Assembly (NCBI RefSeq): GCF_023617245.1
Contig: NZ_CP067396.1
Location: 248,001 to 312,000 of the forward strand
Length of the DNA stretch: 64,000 nucleotides
Origin: Lysobacter enzymogenes
Lineage (GTDB): Bacteria; Pseudomonadota; Gammaproteobacteria; Xanthomonadales; Xanthomonadaceae
Direction: 5' to 3'
The notes beneath the pieces are model-generated. The model made no database searches, was not told the origin of the DNA, and saw only the letters and a list, made by a program, of their open reading frames with translations. A program made the translations under genes and the position numbers. This document shows, one piece after another, positions 1 through 8,132 of the stretch; the first letter of the stretch is position 1; each line of letters opens with the position of its first letter.

Positions 1-287
1 CGATGGCCCAGCGCGAGTCGCACGTCGATCATCTGGCCGAACTGGCCAACGCCGCGCGCCAGCGCCTGGCCGACGCGCAGGGCAAGCTGCGCGAGGCCGA
101 GGCCGCGCTGGACGAGGCGCGCAAGGCCTTCTTCCGCGCCAAGTCGCGGCTGGAAGCGCTGGAGAAACGCCGCGACGTGTGGCGCAAGGAACAAAGCGCG
201 ATCGCCCAGCGCCGCGAGGAAGCGCAGTCGGCCGACCTGCTGCTGGCCGCGCGGCAACGTTCCACCCACCACAACTCCCCCTTCTGA
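1..287 (+). CDS. Type III secretion stalk protein, SctO/YscO-like (5' end outside the window)
   Basis: The visible 94 residues are almost all charged, Ala/Arg/Glu-rich helix with heptad spacing, as expected of the FliJ/YscO/SctO coiled-coil stalk that links the T3SS ATPase to the export gate. Family members are usually near 150 residues. An ATG lies at base 3, but it has no visible upstream context and would give a short protein, so the true start is probably before the window. The stop is 7 bp before the next gene, an HpaP/SctP homologue, which is the O-then-P order known from Ysc-type operons. The coiled coil is seen; the SctO name rests mainly on this order. Another short coiled-coil chaperone is possible. 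Confidence 0.6.
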   Translation, partial: MAQRESHVDHLAELANAARQRLADAQGKLREAEAALDEARKAFFRAKSRLEALEKRRDVWRKEQSAIAQRREEAQSADLLLAARQRSTHHNSPF

Positions 288-294
288 GGTCGCC

Positions 295-1083
295 ATGAGC
301 ACGATCCGCAACAGCTCCGCGAACGAAGACGCCAAGCGCGCCCAACAGCTCGCCCAGGAAGCGCAGTTGTCCGACCGCCAGCGCGCCGCGCGCCAGTCCG
401 CGCCGGCCGAGTCGGTCGACCAGTTCCGCGAACTGATGCAGCAGCGCCAGGCGGTGGGCCAGAAGGGCGAACAGACCCTCGGCGCCCAGCCCGAGGACGG
501 TCAGTACGCCGCCGGCGACGCCGCCGCGCAGGCCCTGCGCGGGCGCCAGCAGAACGCGCTGGAGCGTGGCCGCAACCAATACGCGCAGGACCAGACCGCG
601 CAGAACCAGGCCGCCCAGGGCCAGGCGCGGCAGCACGGGGTCGAGCAGAAATCGCGCGACGAGCAGCGCTATTCGGTCGGCTTCGACCGCGGCGGCGGCG
701 ACGGGCAGTCGTCCGAGCAGTCCGGCCTGTGGCTGGCGCAGCAGGCGATGCGCGCCGACCAGACCGCGCCGATGCAGGCGCCCGCGCCGACCTCCAACGC
801 GGCCGCCTTCGCCGAACTGGTCGAGCGCCACGTGCGCCAACTCGCGGTCGGCGGCGGCGGCGCCGACGGCGGCGACGGCCAGGTGCTGCTGCGCCTGTCC
901 GACCAGACCCTGCCGGGCACCGACCTGTTGCTGAGCAAGACCGCCGACGGCTGGCAGCTGCGCGCGGATTCGCGTTCGCGCTCCAGCTACGACGCGATCC
1001 GCGAGGCCGGTCCCGAGCTGATGCGCCGCTTCGCCGAGCGCAACCTCGGCCGGCTCAGCATCGACCCGCATTTCCACGACTGA
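295..1083 (+). CDS. sctP: Type III secretion needle-length/substrate-switch regulator, HpaP/SctP family
   Basis: 262 residues. The first 170 or so are Gln/Ala/Arg-rich and low in complexity, typical of the extended ruler part of SctP proteins. The last 85 form a compact domain (about 175-262, containing VLLRLSDQTLPGTDLLL and ending ERNLGRLSIDP) that matches the C-terminal type III HpaP domain thought to switch substrate specificity at the export gate. It starts 7 bp after the upstream SctO-like gene, with TGAGGT as a weak ribosome site, so the two should be co-transcribed. The protein acts in the cytoplasm at the export apparatus and may itself be secreted. No SctQ follows within the window, which differs from the classic O-P-Q order. 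Confidence 0.75.
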   Translation: MSTIRNSSANEDAKRAQQLAQEAQLSDRQRAARQSAPAESVDQFRELMQQRQAVGQKGEQTLGAQPEDGQYAAGDAAAQALRGRQQNALERGRNQYAQDQTAQNQAAQGQARQHGVEQKSRDEQRYSVGFDRGGGDGQSSEQSGLWLAQQAMRADQTAPMQAPAPTSNAAAFAELVERHVRQLAVGGGGADGGDGQVLLRLSDQTLPGTDLLLSKTADGWQLRADSRSRSSYDAIREAGPELMRRFAERNLGRLSIDPHFHD

Positions 1084-1161
1084 ACGCGGTCGCCCGGCGC
1101 CGTCGCGGCCGGCCGGGCCGCCCCGCCCTCTATGGACAACCCTGCAGGAGCGCATCGCCCC

Positions 1162-1626
1162 ATGTCATCCCAAGCCAACACCGCCGCCGACGGCCGCCAG
1201 TTCATCGACCAGCTGGAGGCCTCGTTGCGAGAGCAGCCGAACCTGGATGCGGCCGATCGCGACTTCCTGCTCAAGCACTTCCGCGACGCGTTCGAGAACG
1301 CGGAAGCCGGCGGCCGCGGTTTCGACCGCCAGGCCTGGGCCGACAGCGTGGCCGAGCTGGGTTTGGGCCAGGCCGAACAGGAGGCGCTGCTGGGCAAGTT
1401 CGACCAGGCCTTCGGCGGCCAGGACAACGAAGCCCGCGACCTGGGCGAGGAGTTCGTACGCCGGCTGGCCCGCGACGGCGAAGCCGGCGCGCACGCCTGG
1501 CTGCACGAGCAGATCGGCCAGATCAAGCGCAGCCGCGGCGCCAGCGCCGCGGTGCAGGTGGTGCAGGGCCTGCCGCCGCAGATCGGCAAGGTCGCCGCGG
1601 CGCGCAAGCCCGGCCCCTGGGGCTGA
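1162..1626 (+). CDS. Uncharacterised T3SS-linked protein
   Basis: 154 residues, acidic to neutral and mostly helical, with no signal peptide or membrane segment. I chose the ATG at 1162 because GCAGGAG lies 11 bp upstream; an in-frame ATG at 1132 has no ribosome site. The central part (FLLKHFRDAFENAEAGGRGFDRQAWADSV and later KFDQAFGGQDNEARDLGEEF, both abbreviated here by position 35-105) looks like paired helices, as in T3SS chaperones or small secreted regulators. It follows sctP by 78 bp on the same strand. I do not recognise the family. A chaperone or an early secreted substrate is the simplest inference from position. Confidence 0.6.
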   Translation: MSSQANTAADGRQFIDQLEASLREQPNLDAADRDFLLKHFRDAFENAEAGGRGFDRQAWADSVAELGLGQAEQEALLGKFDQAFGGQDNEARDLGEEFVRRLARDGEAGAHAWLHEQIGQIKRSRGASAAVQVVQGLPPQIGKVAAARKPGPWG

Positions 1627-1841
1627 CCCCGAGGCGGACCCTGGGGTCAACCCTAGCTAGGGCACGCCCCGACTTACGGTGCGCCGGCGGGCATGGAGAA
1701 TGCGGATGTAAGCCGTAACCGCACCGCCGGACGGACGCTCGCCCACCTGGCGGGCCGGCGCCGGAACCCGATCGAACCACCCGAACCGAACTGATCCGAT
1801 CCGCCTTCCGGCGGACCAACGAACCCACAGGGAGCAACGAA

Positions 1842-2198
1842 ATGTCCACCTCCGATCTCGGCATTTCCATGACCAACGAGCGCATCGCCTCGGGCGAAGC
1901 TCGCAGCACCAGCGGCGTCAAGGCCGCCAAGGGCGGTTCCTGGTTCGAGGTGCTGGCCGCCGCGCTCGGCGACATCCTCGGCGACCGCGTCAACGCGATG
2001 ATGGACGCCAAGAACCGCATGGTCGAGAACTACAAGGAAACCCTCGATCCGAAGAGCGGCGAGCAGCAGTCCAAGGAATACATGCGCGCGATGACCGACT
2101 TCCAGACCCAGAGCCAGATCTTCGGTATCGAGAGCAACGCGATCAAGAGCGCGCTCGATTCCATCGGCAACGGCCTGAAGGAAATCAGCAAGCGCTGA
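1842..2198 (+). CDS. Small helical protein, possible T3SS filament/needle-type substrate
   Basis: 118 residues after a strong ribosome site (AGGGAG, 7 bp before the ATG). The N-terminal 30 residues are Ser/Thr-rich and probably disordered. The remaining 85 are two amphipathic helices, the last running FQTQSQIFGIESNAIKSAL to the C-terminus. This disordered N-terminus plus helical C-terminus is the design of secreted T3SS polymers (EspA/SseB filament, SctF needle, SctI rod). A 215-bp leader before it and a perfect terminator after it make it a separate, probably strongly expressed unit, as usual for abundant secreted subunits. Family membership is not proven; a translocon component is another possibility. 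Confidence 0.65.
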   Translation: MSTSDLGISMTNERIASGEARSTSGVKAAKGGSWFEVLAAALGDILGDRVNAMMDAKNRMVENYKETLDPKSGEQQSKEYMRAMTDFQTQSQIFGIESNAIKSALDSIGNGLKEISKR

Positions 2199-2264
2199 AC
2201 GGCCTGCGCGCGCCGGTCGCGCGCGAGCCCGGAAGTGTGCGCCCGGCGGCTTGCGCCGCCGCGA

Positions 2265-2302
2265 AAGAACGCCAAGCTTGCCGCTTGGCGTTCTTCGTTT
2301 TT
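2265..2302 (+). terminator. Rho-independent terminator of the T3SS segment
   Basis: A perfect 13-bp stem (AAGAACGCCAAGC at 2265-2277 with GCTTGGCGTTCTT at 2283-2295) has a 5-nt loop (TTGCC) and is followed by CGTTTTT. It lies 67 bp after the stop of the 1842-2198 gene and just before the next gene, separating the T3SS unit from the DUF6683-like gene. Confidence 0.9.
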
Positions 2303-2350
2303 GCGCCCGCGGCGATGCGCCGCGACGCGGCGGGCCGAAGGAGGTGTGCG

Positions 2351-3292
2351 ATGCGCGATCGAGCGAGCGTGGAACGGGGCGGGTCGGCGATGGGCCTTGA
2401 GTCGCGGGCCGTGGGCATGCGGGTCCGGACGCCGCAGATCGACGGCTGGCCGGCGCGATGCCTGCGGGCCTGTCGTTCGAACTTGCGCGCGGCGACGGCG
2501 CGATCCGTAGCGCTTTTGGCTGCCGCAGCGCGCGCGAAGCCGCTCGTGGCTGCGGCCATCGGCTGCGTCCTGGCCGCGCCGGTGCAGGCCCAGTTCGACG
2601 CCGCCGGACAGGCGGTGTTGATGCACCAGCATCAAGTCCATACCGGCAACGTGCTGTCGGCCGAGCAGGGCGCGCTCAACGCCGGCCGCGGCCGCGCCGC
2701 GCCGGGCGCGGTCGCGGCGAGCAGCGTGTGGTCGCAGTCGCTGACCGCGCTTGCGCGCGGCGCCGCGGGCGCCGCCGCCGCGCCGGATTCGGCCCTGCGT
2801 TTTCGCCGCGATCCCGCGCTGAGCGCGCGGGTCCAGGGCGAGCAGGCCGGCGTCGCGCTGAAAGGCTTGTCGATGACGCCGGCGCAGATGCGCGAGCGCT
2901 TCGACGCGCTGCTGCTGCGTTACGGCTACGCGCGCGACGATCTCGGCGACGTCGCCGCCGCCTATCTTGCGATGGCCTGGGAAGTCGCCAACGACCGCAA
3001 CGCCAAGGACGTGCCCGGCGGCGAAGCCGGGTTGCGCAAGCAATTGCGCCGCGCCTTGCTCGCCAGCCCGGGGCTGCGCTCGCTCAGCGATGCGCAGAAG
3101 CAGGAACTGGCCGAGCGCCTGGCCTATGCGGCGATGCGCCACGGCGTGAGCTACGAGGTGTATCGGCAGACCGGTGCGCGCCAGGAGTTGGTGTCGCTCG
3201 GCGAGCGCGTGCGTCGCGAGGTCGAGCGCCAGGGGCTGGATCTGCGTCGCTACGAACTGGTCGGCGGCCAGGGACTGAGCGCGCGGCGCTGA
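2351..3292 (+). CDS. Secreted DUF6683-like protein
   Basis: 313 residues. The ATG at 2351 is chosen because a near-perfect AAGGAGGTG ends 4 bp before it. The N-terminal region of about 70 residues is long and Arg-rich but ends in a clear export signal (hydrophobic AAAIGCVLAAPVQAQ, cleavage near residue 72). The mature part is helical. Its C-terminal half (about 195-300), with RYGYARDDLGDVAAAYLAM then AWEVANDRNA, resembles the DUF6683 family, whose function is unknown. It sits just beyond the T3SS terminator and converges on the membrane protein at 3357-4631. The first methionine could instead be further downstream, closer to the signal peptide. Confidence 0.75.
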   Translation: MRDRASVERGGSAMGLESRAVGMRVRTPQIDGWPARCLRACRSNLRAATARSVALLAAAARAKPLVAAAIGCVLAAPVQAQFDAAGQAVLMHQHQVHTGNVLSAEQGALNAGRGRAAPGAVAASSVWSQSLTALARGAAGAAAAPDSALRFRRDPALSARVQGEQAGVALKGLSMTPAQMRERFDALLLRYGYARDDLGDVAAAYLAMAWEVANDRNAKDVPGGEAGLRKQLRRALLASPGLRSLSDAQKQELAERLAYAAMRHGVSYEVYRQTGARQELVSLGERVRREVERQGLDLRRYELVGGQGLSARR

Positions 3293-3356
3293 GGGCGCGC
3301 GGCGCGCCGGCGGCCGTCTCGCCGATCCGGCGACGCTTGTGCCGGCGCGATGTCGC

Positions 3357-4631
3357 TCAGGGACGCTTGTTGATCCGTCGCCCCAGCCACCACGCGCCGG
3401 CGGCGATCGCGACGCCGAGCGCCAGCGCCGCGCCGCTGCCGCCGGTCTGGATTCGCTGGCTGTCGAAGCTGCCGCCCGGCAGCAGCAGGACCACCGCCAT
3501 CGCCAGGCACACGTAGGCGACCACGGTCAGCACCCAGAACAGCCACTGCAGCGCGCGCACGGCCTCGACTTCGGGCGTGTCGTCGTGGCTGGGGCGGTGG
3601 GCGCCGCCGCGGCCGAAGCGCCACAGCCAGTGGGTCAGGGTGGCGCCGGAGACGCGGCCGCGGCCGGGCGCGCGCCGCGCCGCGGTGTCGCCGGTGTAGA
3701 CCGATGCGTTCGGACCGTCGCCGCGCTGCTGCACGGCGCGGTCGTTGAGCGCCGCCGGCAGATTGCGCGGATCGTTGCTGGTGGTGTGGGTGCCGACCGC
3801 CGGCAGCGCGGCCGCGGTTTCCGACGGCGGCGCCGCGGCGGCCGCGGCGGTGTTGCCGGCCACCGCGTGGGTGCCGGCCGGCAGGCGCGCGAGCAAGGCT
3901 TGCTGGGCGATCAACGCGTCCTGCGACAGCGCCGCCGCGGCCGGCGAGCCGGCGACGGCGTTGGGAACGACATTGGCGGCGGCGAGGGTCGAAGCCGGCG
4001 CGGCGCTGAGTTGGGCGGTGGTGGCGGCGCCGTGCGCGGCGGCGCCCGCGGCCGCGCCGCCGGCGCTGCCGCCGCCGGGCAACGCGCCGCCGACCGCGGC
4101 CGGCAGCGACTGGCCCTGTGCGCCGGCGCTGGCGGCCGAACTCGCCGCGGCCGGCACCGCGCCGCGATCGAGCAGTGCGTACTGGGCGGCGTTGAAGGCG
4201 CGTTCGGACAGGGTCGGCGCCGGGTATTGGGTCGGCGCGGGGCCGTTGCCGAACGGGTGGTTGTAGGCGCTCGGCGAGGAGCCCTGCAGCATGCGGCTGA
4301 GCGGATTGTCGGGATTGATCAGCGGCGCGTTGCTGCCCGGCGCGGGCGCGGTGCCGACCGGCGTGTTGCCCAGGCCGCCGCCGGGCAGCCCCGGTGTGCC
4401 GGGCGTACCCGGCAGGCCGCCCGGGCCCTGGCCGTTGGAGCCGGGCAGATTGTTGGACGGCAGGCGCGGCGATTGCGGATCGTTGTCGCCCTCCCCGGGC
4501 GCCGACGGCATCCCCGGGAGGCCGGGGCCGTTCCCGCCCAGCAACGGCAGGCCGCCGGGCAGGCCGGACGCGCCGCCGCCCAGGCCCGACAGCAGGTTGC
4601 CCAGGGGATTGCTCGGGAAGTCGATGGACAT
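3357..4631 (-). CDS. Gly/Pro/Ala-rich protein with two C-terminal membrane segments; possible translocon or surface component
   Basis: 424 residues. The first 110 are Gly/Pro/Leu/Asn-rich low complexity (repeated LPG and GG motifs). The middle 180 are Ala-rich. The last 75 hold two hydrophobic segments (about 340-368 and 387-408) separated by a short Gly/Ser loop and ending in the basic RRINKRP. There is no signal peptide. A disordered N-terminus plus a pair of C-terminal transmembrane helices is the layout of T3SS translocators and some HrpF/HrpK-type proteins. The gene converges on the DUF6683-like gene and lies beside the T3SS locus. The upstream ribosome site is weak. The function is inferred only from this layout; an unrelated inner-membrane protein is equally possible. 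Confidence 0.6.
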   Translation of the reverse strand: MSIDFPSNPLGNLLSGLGGGASGLPGGLPLLGGNGPGLPGMPSAPGEGDNDPQSPRLPSNNLPGSNGQGPGGLPGTPGTPGLPGGGLGNTPVGTAPAPGSNAPLINPDNPLSRMLQGSSPSAYNHPFGNGPAPTQYPAPTLSERAFNAAQYALLDRGAVPAAASSAASAGAQGQSLPAAVGGALPGGGSAGGAAAGAAAHGAATTAQLSAAPASTLAAANVVPNAVAGSPAAAALSQDALIAQQALLARLPAGTHAVAGNTAAAAAAPPSETAAALPAVGTHTTSNDPRNLPAALNDRAVQQRGDGPNASVYTGDTAARRAPGRGRVSGATLTHWLWRFGRGGAHRPSHDDTPEVEAVRALQWLFWVLTVVAYVCLAMAVVLLLPGGSFDSQRIQTGGSGAALALGVAIAAGAWWLGRRINKRP

Positions 4632-5109
4632 GGCCGCACCCGCACGCGCGATCGCCCGTTGCCGCAGGGACGTTGCTGCGACGGTAGCGCCGCGCCGCGG
4701 CCGCGGCATCCTCGGGGCGGCCCTAGGTCGGCGCGACCGATCGTGCGTCTTGACGGTGCCGCGCCGGGTTGCGCCAGGTCGCGCGCATCGGTCGCGCGCC
4801 TGGGCCGAATGCATCGATGAAGACCCGCCGACGAAACACGCGCGGATGAAAAACGCATCGACGAACGCGCTGCGCGAACGCGTCCCACAAAAGATTCTTG
4901 TATGCGGCGAAAGCCGCGTTTGCAGCGCGCCGGATGCGCGCGCATTCGACTTCGCAAACGTGGCAACGCAGCCGCGTTGCGCGCGTATTTCGTCTTGTTG
5001 CGCGCTTCGCCCGCGCGCACACTGTGTCCGCGTTCGCGGCCCGCGATGCAAGGTCGCCAGGCGAACGCGGCACCGACGTCCGCAACGCTCCCACACACCA
5101 GGAACCAAG
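4632..5109. other. Divergent intergenic region
   Basis: This 478-bp gap separates the minus-strand Gly/Pro-rich gene from the plus-strand acyltransferase and should carry both promoters. It is less GC-rich around 4885-4905. I see no REP element or convincing small gene. Short open frames here are mainly Arg/Ala and look like chance. Confidence 0.5.
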
Positions 5110-6222
5110 ATGAGCCGACTGCCCGGCCTCGATCTGCTGCGCGCGATCGCGATCGTTTGGGTGATGTTCTTCCACGCCGCCGGCCAGGGTCTGGGCTCGC
5201 CGTGGATGCCGATGTCGCAGTTCGGCTGGATGGGCGTGGATCTGTTCTTCGCCCTCAGCGGCTACCTGATCGGCTGGCAGATGTTGCGTCCGCTGAGCGA
5301 GGGCCGCCGGCTCGATTTCAAGGACTTCTACCTGCGCCGCGCGCTGCGCGTGCTGCCGGCGTTCTGGACGGTGCTGGCGTTGTACCTGCTGTGGCCGGCG
5401 TTCCGCGAGCGGCCCGGGCTGGAGTCGGGCTGGCAGTTCTTCAGCTTCACCTTGAACCTGCTGATCGACTACGAACGCAACAAGGCGTTCTCGCACGCCT
5501 GGTCGCTGTGCGTGGAAGAGCATTTCTATCTGCTGTTTCCGTTGCTGGCGATCGCGCTGACGCGGCGGCCGGCGTTGTGGAAGGGCGTCGCCGCGGTGAT
5601 CGCGCTGACGCTGGCCGGCATCGCGCTGCGCGCCTGGGTATGGAACGGCCTCGACGACAACGCCAACCATTGGGTCGAGCGCATTTACTACCCGACCTGG
5701 ATGCGCCTGGATGGACTGCTGTTCGGCGTCGCGCTGGCGGCGCTGCGCGCGTACCGGCCGCGCGCGTGGGCGGCGATGATGCGGCGCTCGGGCTGGCTCG
5801 CGCTGGCCGGCGTGGCGGTGCTGGCGGCGGCGATGTGGATCTCGCGCGAGCGCCTGGGCTTCGCCGCCTCGGTGTTCGGCTTCCCGCTGATCTCGCTGGC
5901 GATGGCGCTTCTGGTCGCCGCCGGCGCGTCCGAACAGCGCTGGACCGGCCGCCTGCGCATCCCCGGCGCCGGCTGGCTGGCGGCGGCGTCCTTCAGCCTG
6001 TACCTGGTGCACAAGGGCATGTTCGCGCTGATGGCCGGCGCGTTCGGCGAAGCGCTGGACGCGCGACCGCTGCTGGCCTTCTGCGCCTATGCCGCCGCCG
6101 CGCTGGCCGGCGGCGCATTGCTGCACTACAGCGTGGAGCGCCCGTTCCTGCGCCTGCGCGACGGCCTGATCCGCAGTCGCCGCGCGACGTCGCCGACGGC
6201 GAGCGAAGCGGCCGCGGCCTGA
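5110..6222 (+). CDS. Acyltransferase family 3 (OafA/YrhL-type) membrane protein
   Basis: 370 residues with about ten hydrophobic segments. The N-terminus LPGLDLLRAIAIVWVMFFHA carries the conserved family histidine, and GVDLFFALSGYLI, FYLRRALRVLP and SLCVEEHFYLLFPLLA follow in family order. These proteins O-acylate sugars of LPS, capsule, exopolysaccharide or peptidoglycan in the inner membrane. The length is normal for the single-domain form without a C-terminal SGNH domain. The start has AGGA 8 bp upstream. It is a single gene, so the sugar modified cannot be inferred from context. Confidence 0.9.
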   Translation: MSRLPGLDLLRAIAIVWVMFFHAAGQGLGSPWMPMSQFGWMGVDLFFALSGYLIGWQMLRPLSEGRRLDFKDFYLRRALRVLPAFWTVLALYLLWPAFRERPGLESGWQFFSFTLNLLIDYERNKAFSHAWSLCVEEHFYLLFPLLAIALTRRPALWKGVAAVIALTLAGIALRAWVWNGLDDNANHWVERIYYPTWMRLDGLLFGVALAALRAYRPRAWAAMMRRSGWLALAGVAVLAAAMWISRERLGFAASVFGFPLISLAMALLVAAGASEQRWTGRLRIPGAGWLAAASFSLYLVHKGMFALMAGAFGEALDARPLLAFCAYAAAALAGGALLHYSVERPFLRLRDGLIRSRRATSPTASEAAAA

Positions 6223-6439
6223 TACACAGCGCAGGCGTTGCAGACGCCAAGATCTGCGTCGATCCGAATCTCAGCCGACTCAACCGGCCGCCGGATTTGC
6301 GCCAGCTCGAATCGCCGCGAATCCGAATCCGCCCCATTCCGGCGAAACCCGGAATCCAGTTTGCCGTTGTCTCCAGCCGTTAGTTGTTCGCTGTTCGCTT
6401 TGACGCAACCCCAAGCAAAGCCGATGTTCCGCAGCCCCG

Positions 6440-6620
6440 GAGGGCGTGCGCATGGATGCGCACGCGCGCCATGGGGCAGGATGCCCCTTATGGCGCGGCC
6501 CCGCGCCGCTGCGAGCCATAATGGCTCTTGATCCGAAAAAACAAGGCCTTTTCTTTGGTTACTTTCTTTGTGGCTTAAGACAAAGAAAGTGACCCGGCCG
6601 CTTGCGGACGGAAGCCCTTG
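6440..6620 (+). repeat. Five-hairpin intergenic repeat, copy A
   Basis: Five hairpins lie in order: GCGTGCGCAT/ATGCGCACGC (6444-6465), CCATGGGGCA/TGCCCC-TT-ATGG (6469-6493), GGCGCGG/CCGCGCC (6492-6507), GAGCCAT/ATGGCTC (6513-6527) and ACTTTCTTTGT/ACAAAGAAAGT (6561-6590). They are followed by a conserved CGGCCGCTTGCGGACG block near 6595. A near-identical inverted copy lies at about 52480-52650 and a diverged one at 52020-52215. The similarity to the inverted copy extends through about 6690 into the adjacent REP-like element. Confidence 0.85.
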
Positions 6621-6680
6621 ATCTTCGCTTGCAACCAAGCGCACGCACACGCAAAGGCGAACCCCACCGCGGCACGCCCC

Positions 6681-6779
6681 CTGTAGGAGCGGCGCAAGCC
6701 GCGACCGCGCCACCGCAAACACCGTGAAAGTTACGACGTAGTTGCGTTGTCGCGGTCGCGGCTCGCGCCGCTCCTACAG
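6681..6779. repeat. REP-like inverted repeat, CTGTAGGAGCGG type
   Basis: The left arm starts CTGTAGGAGCGGCGCAAGCC and the right arm is its near-complement ending GCGCCGCTCCTACAG, with about 40 bp between. It is one of eight units of this type in the window. It lies between convergent genes. Confidence 0.85.
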
Positions 6780-6836
6780 TCGGATACGCGACTGCACAAA
6801 TACGGAAGCAACCCTAAAACCCCAACCCACCCGCCC

Positions 6837-8132
6837 TCAACCACGCCCACCCTCCGCCGCGAACGCCCCCCGCAGCGCCACCGCCGCCGCCACCGCCCCC
6901 AGCGCCGCCAATCCCACCGGCCACGCCGCCGCCGGCCACCCGGCCGCCTGGACCACGCTGCCGAACAACGACGGCCCGATCACTTGGCCCAGGTAGCTGC
7001 CCTGCATCAACAGGCCGACCGCGATCGCGATCCGGCCCGGATCGCGTTCCAACTCGGCGGCGCCGCCGATGGTGGAAGCCGGCAACAACCCGCCGGCCAG
7101 CGCGAACAGCACGCACAGGCCGTAGGCGACGGTCGCGGGCAGCGGCAGCGCGAACACCGCCGCAGCCGACAGGCCCATCGTCGCGCTGGCGAGCGCGATC
7201 AAGCGCCAGCGCCGCGTGCCGCGGCGCAGCAGCGCGCCGGCGGCGAGGTTGCCGAGCACGTTGGCGCCGATCGCCGCGCCGCTGAGCAGGCCGGCGCCGG
7301 CGGCGTCGACCTGCATGCGCTGCATCAGCAAGGTCGGCAGGAAGCTCAGCAGCGCGTAGAACTGCAGCGCGTACAGCGCGAACGCCAGCGCCAGCAGCAA
7401 CGGGCCGCGCGCGCCGGCCACCGCCCACGCGTCGGCGGCGATCGCCCGCCACGGCCGCGCGGCCGCGGCGCGCGCGGCCTGCGCCGACGGCGCGCGCACT
7501 GCCCAGTGCAGGGCCAGCGCCGCCGCCGCGCACAACAGCGCATTGAGTTCCCAATATCCGCGCCAGCCGTCCAGGGCGGCGCCGGTGGCCAGCGCCAGGG
7601 CCATGCCGGCGGGCATGTAGCAACTCCAGATCGCGAACACCACCGCGCGGTCGCGCGCCTGCGACAGCCGCTGCAGCACGCTCGCGCCGGCGACCGCGAA
7701 CAGCAGGAAGCCGGCGCCTTCGAGCACGCGGGTGGCCATCAGCGCCGTCAGGCTGTCGGCCTGGCTGCCGAGCGCGCTGCCCAGCGCCATCGCCGCCAGC
7801 CCGGCGACCTGCAGGCGACGGTCGCCCAGCCGCGCCACCAGCGCCCCGGCCGGCACGCTGGCGAACAGCCCGAGCAGGCCGAACACCGCCATCAGCCAGC
7901 CGCCGGCGCGCAGGTCCAGGCCGAGGTCGGCGCGCAGCGCGGGCAGGGCGATGGCGGTCTTGCCGACTTGCAGCGCGGCGATCAGCCCCGCGCCGAACAC
8001 CGCGGCGACCGCGCGCCAGTCGGTCGAGGCGGCGTCCGCCTGGGCCGGGCGGTCGGGCGCCGTGTCGCTGGGCGGCTGCGCAGAGAAGGGCAGGGACGTC
8101 GATTTCATGCGCGCGGACCGGGTCGGAAACAT
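6837..8132 (-). CDS. MFS transporter (CynX/NimT-like)
   Basis: 431 residues with about 12 predicted membrane segments and a hydrophilic loop near the middle (SAQAARAAAARPWRAIAADA), the standard 6+6 MFS arrangement. The loop motif ARLGDRRLQ between segments 2 and 3 is a degenerate form of the MFS G-x-L-[AG]-D-R motif. Such proteins move small organic anions, drugs or sugars across the inner membrane; the substrate cannot be read from the sequence. The N-terminal 40 residues are hydrophilic. An alternative start is the internal methionine at 8108; neither start has a clear ribosome site. It stands alone. Confidence 0.85.
   Translation of the reverse strand: MFPTRSARMKSTSLPFSAQPPSDTAPDRPAQADAASTDWRAVAAVFGAGLIAALQVGKTAIALPALRADLGLDLRAGGWLMAVFGLLGLFASVPAGALVARLGDRRLQVAGLAAMALGSALGSQADSLTALMATRVLEGAGFLLFAVAGASVLQRLSQARDRAVVFAIWSCYMPAGMALALATGAALDGWRGYWELNALLCAAAALALHWAVRAPSAQAARAAAARPWRAIAADAWAVAGARGPLLLALAFALYALQFYALLSFLPTLLMQRMQVDAAGAGLLSGAAIGANVLGNLAAGALLRRGTRRWRLIALASATMGLSAAAVFALPLPATVAYGLCVLFALAGGLLPASTIGGAAELERDPGRIAIAVGLLMQGSYLGQVIGPSLFGSVVQAAGWPAAAWPVGLAALGAVAAAVALRGAFAAEGGRG

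Larger units (their letters stand above)
6223..6836. other. Gene-free convergent region holding repeats
   Basis: 614 bp between the acyltransferase and the convergent MFS gene. It holds a copy of the five-hairpin repeat (about 6440-6620) and directly after it a CTGTAGGAGCGG-type inverted repeat (6681-6779). Small open frames in it are repeat sequence, not genes. Confidence 0.75.

Noticed and set aside
6280..6720. Small open frames, also present near 52468-52807, that look alike at the two loci
   Set aside because: They match each other only because they lie in the same DNA repeat. The repeat conserves hairpins by paired changes, not a reading frame.
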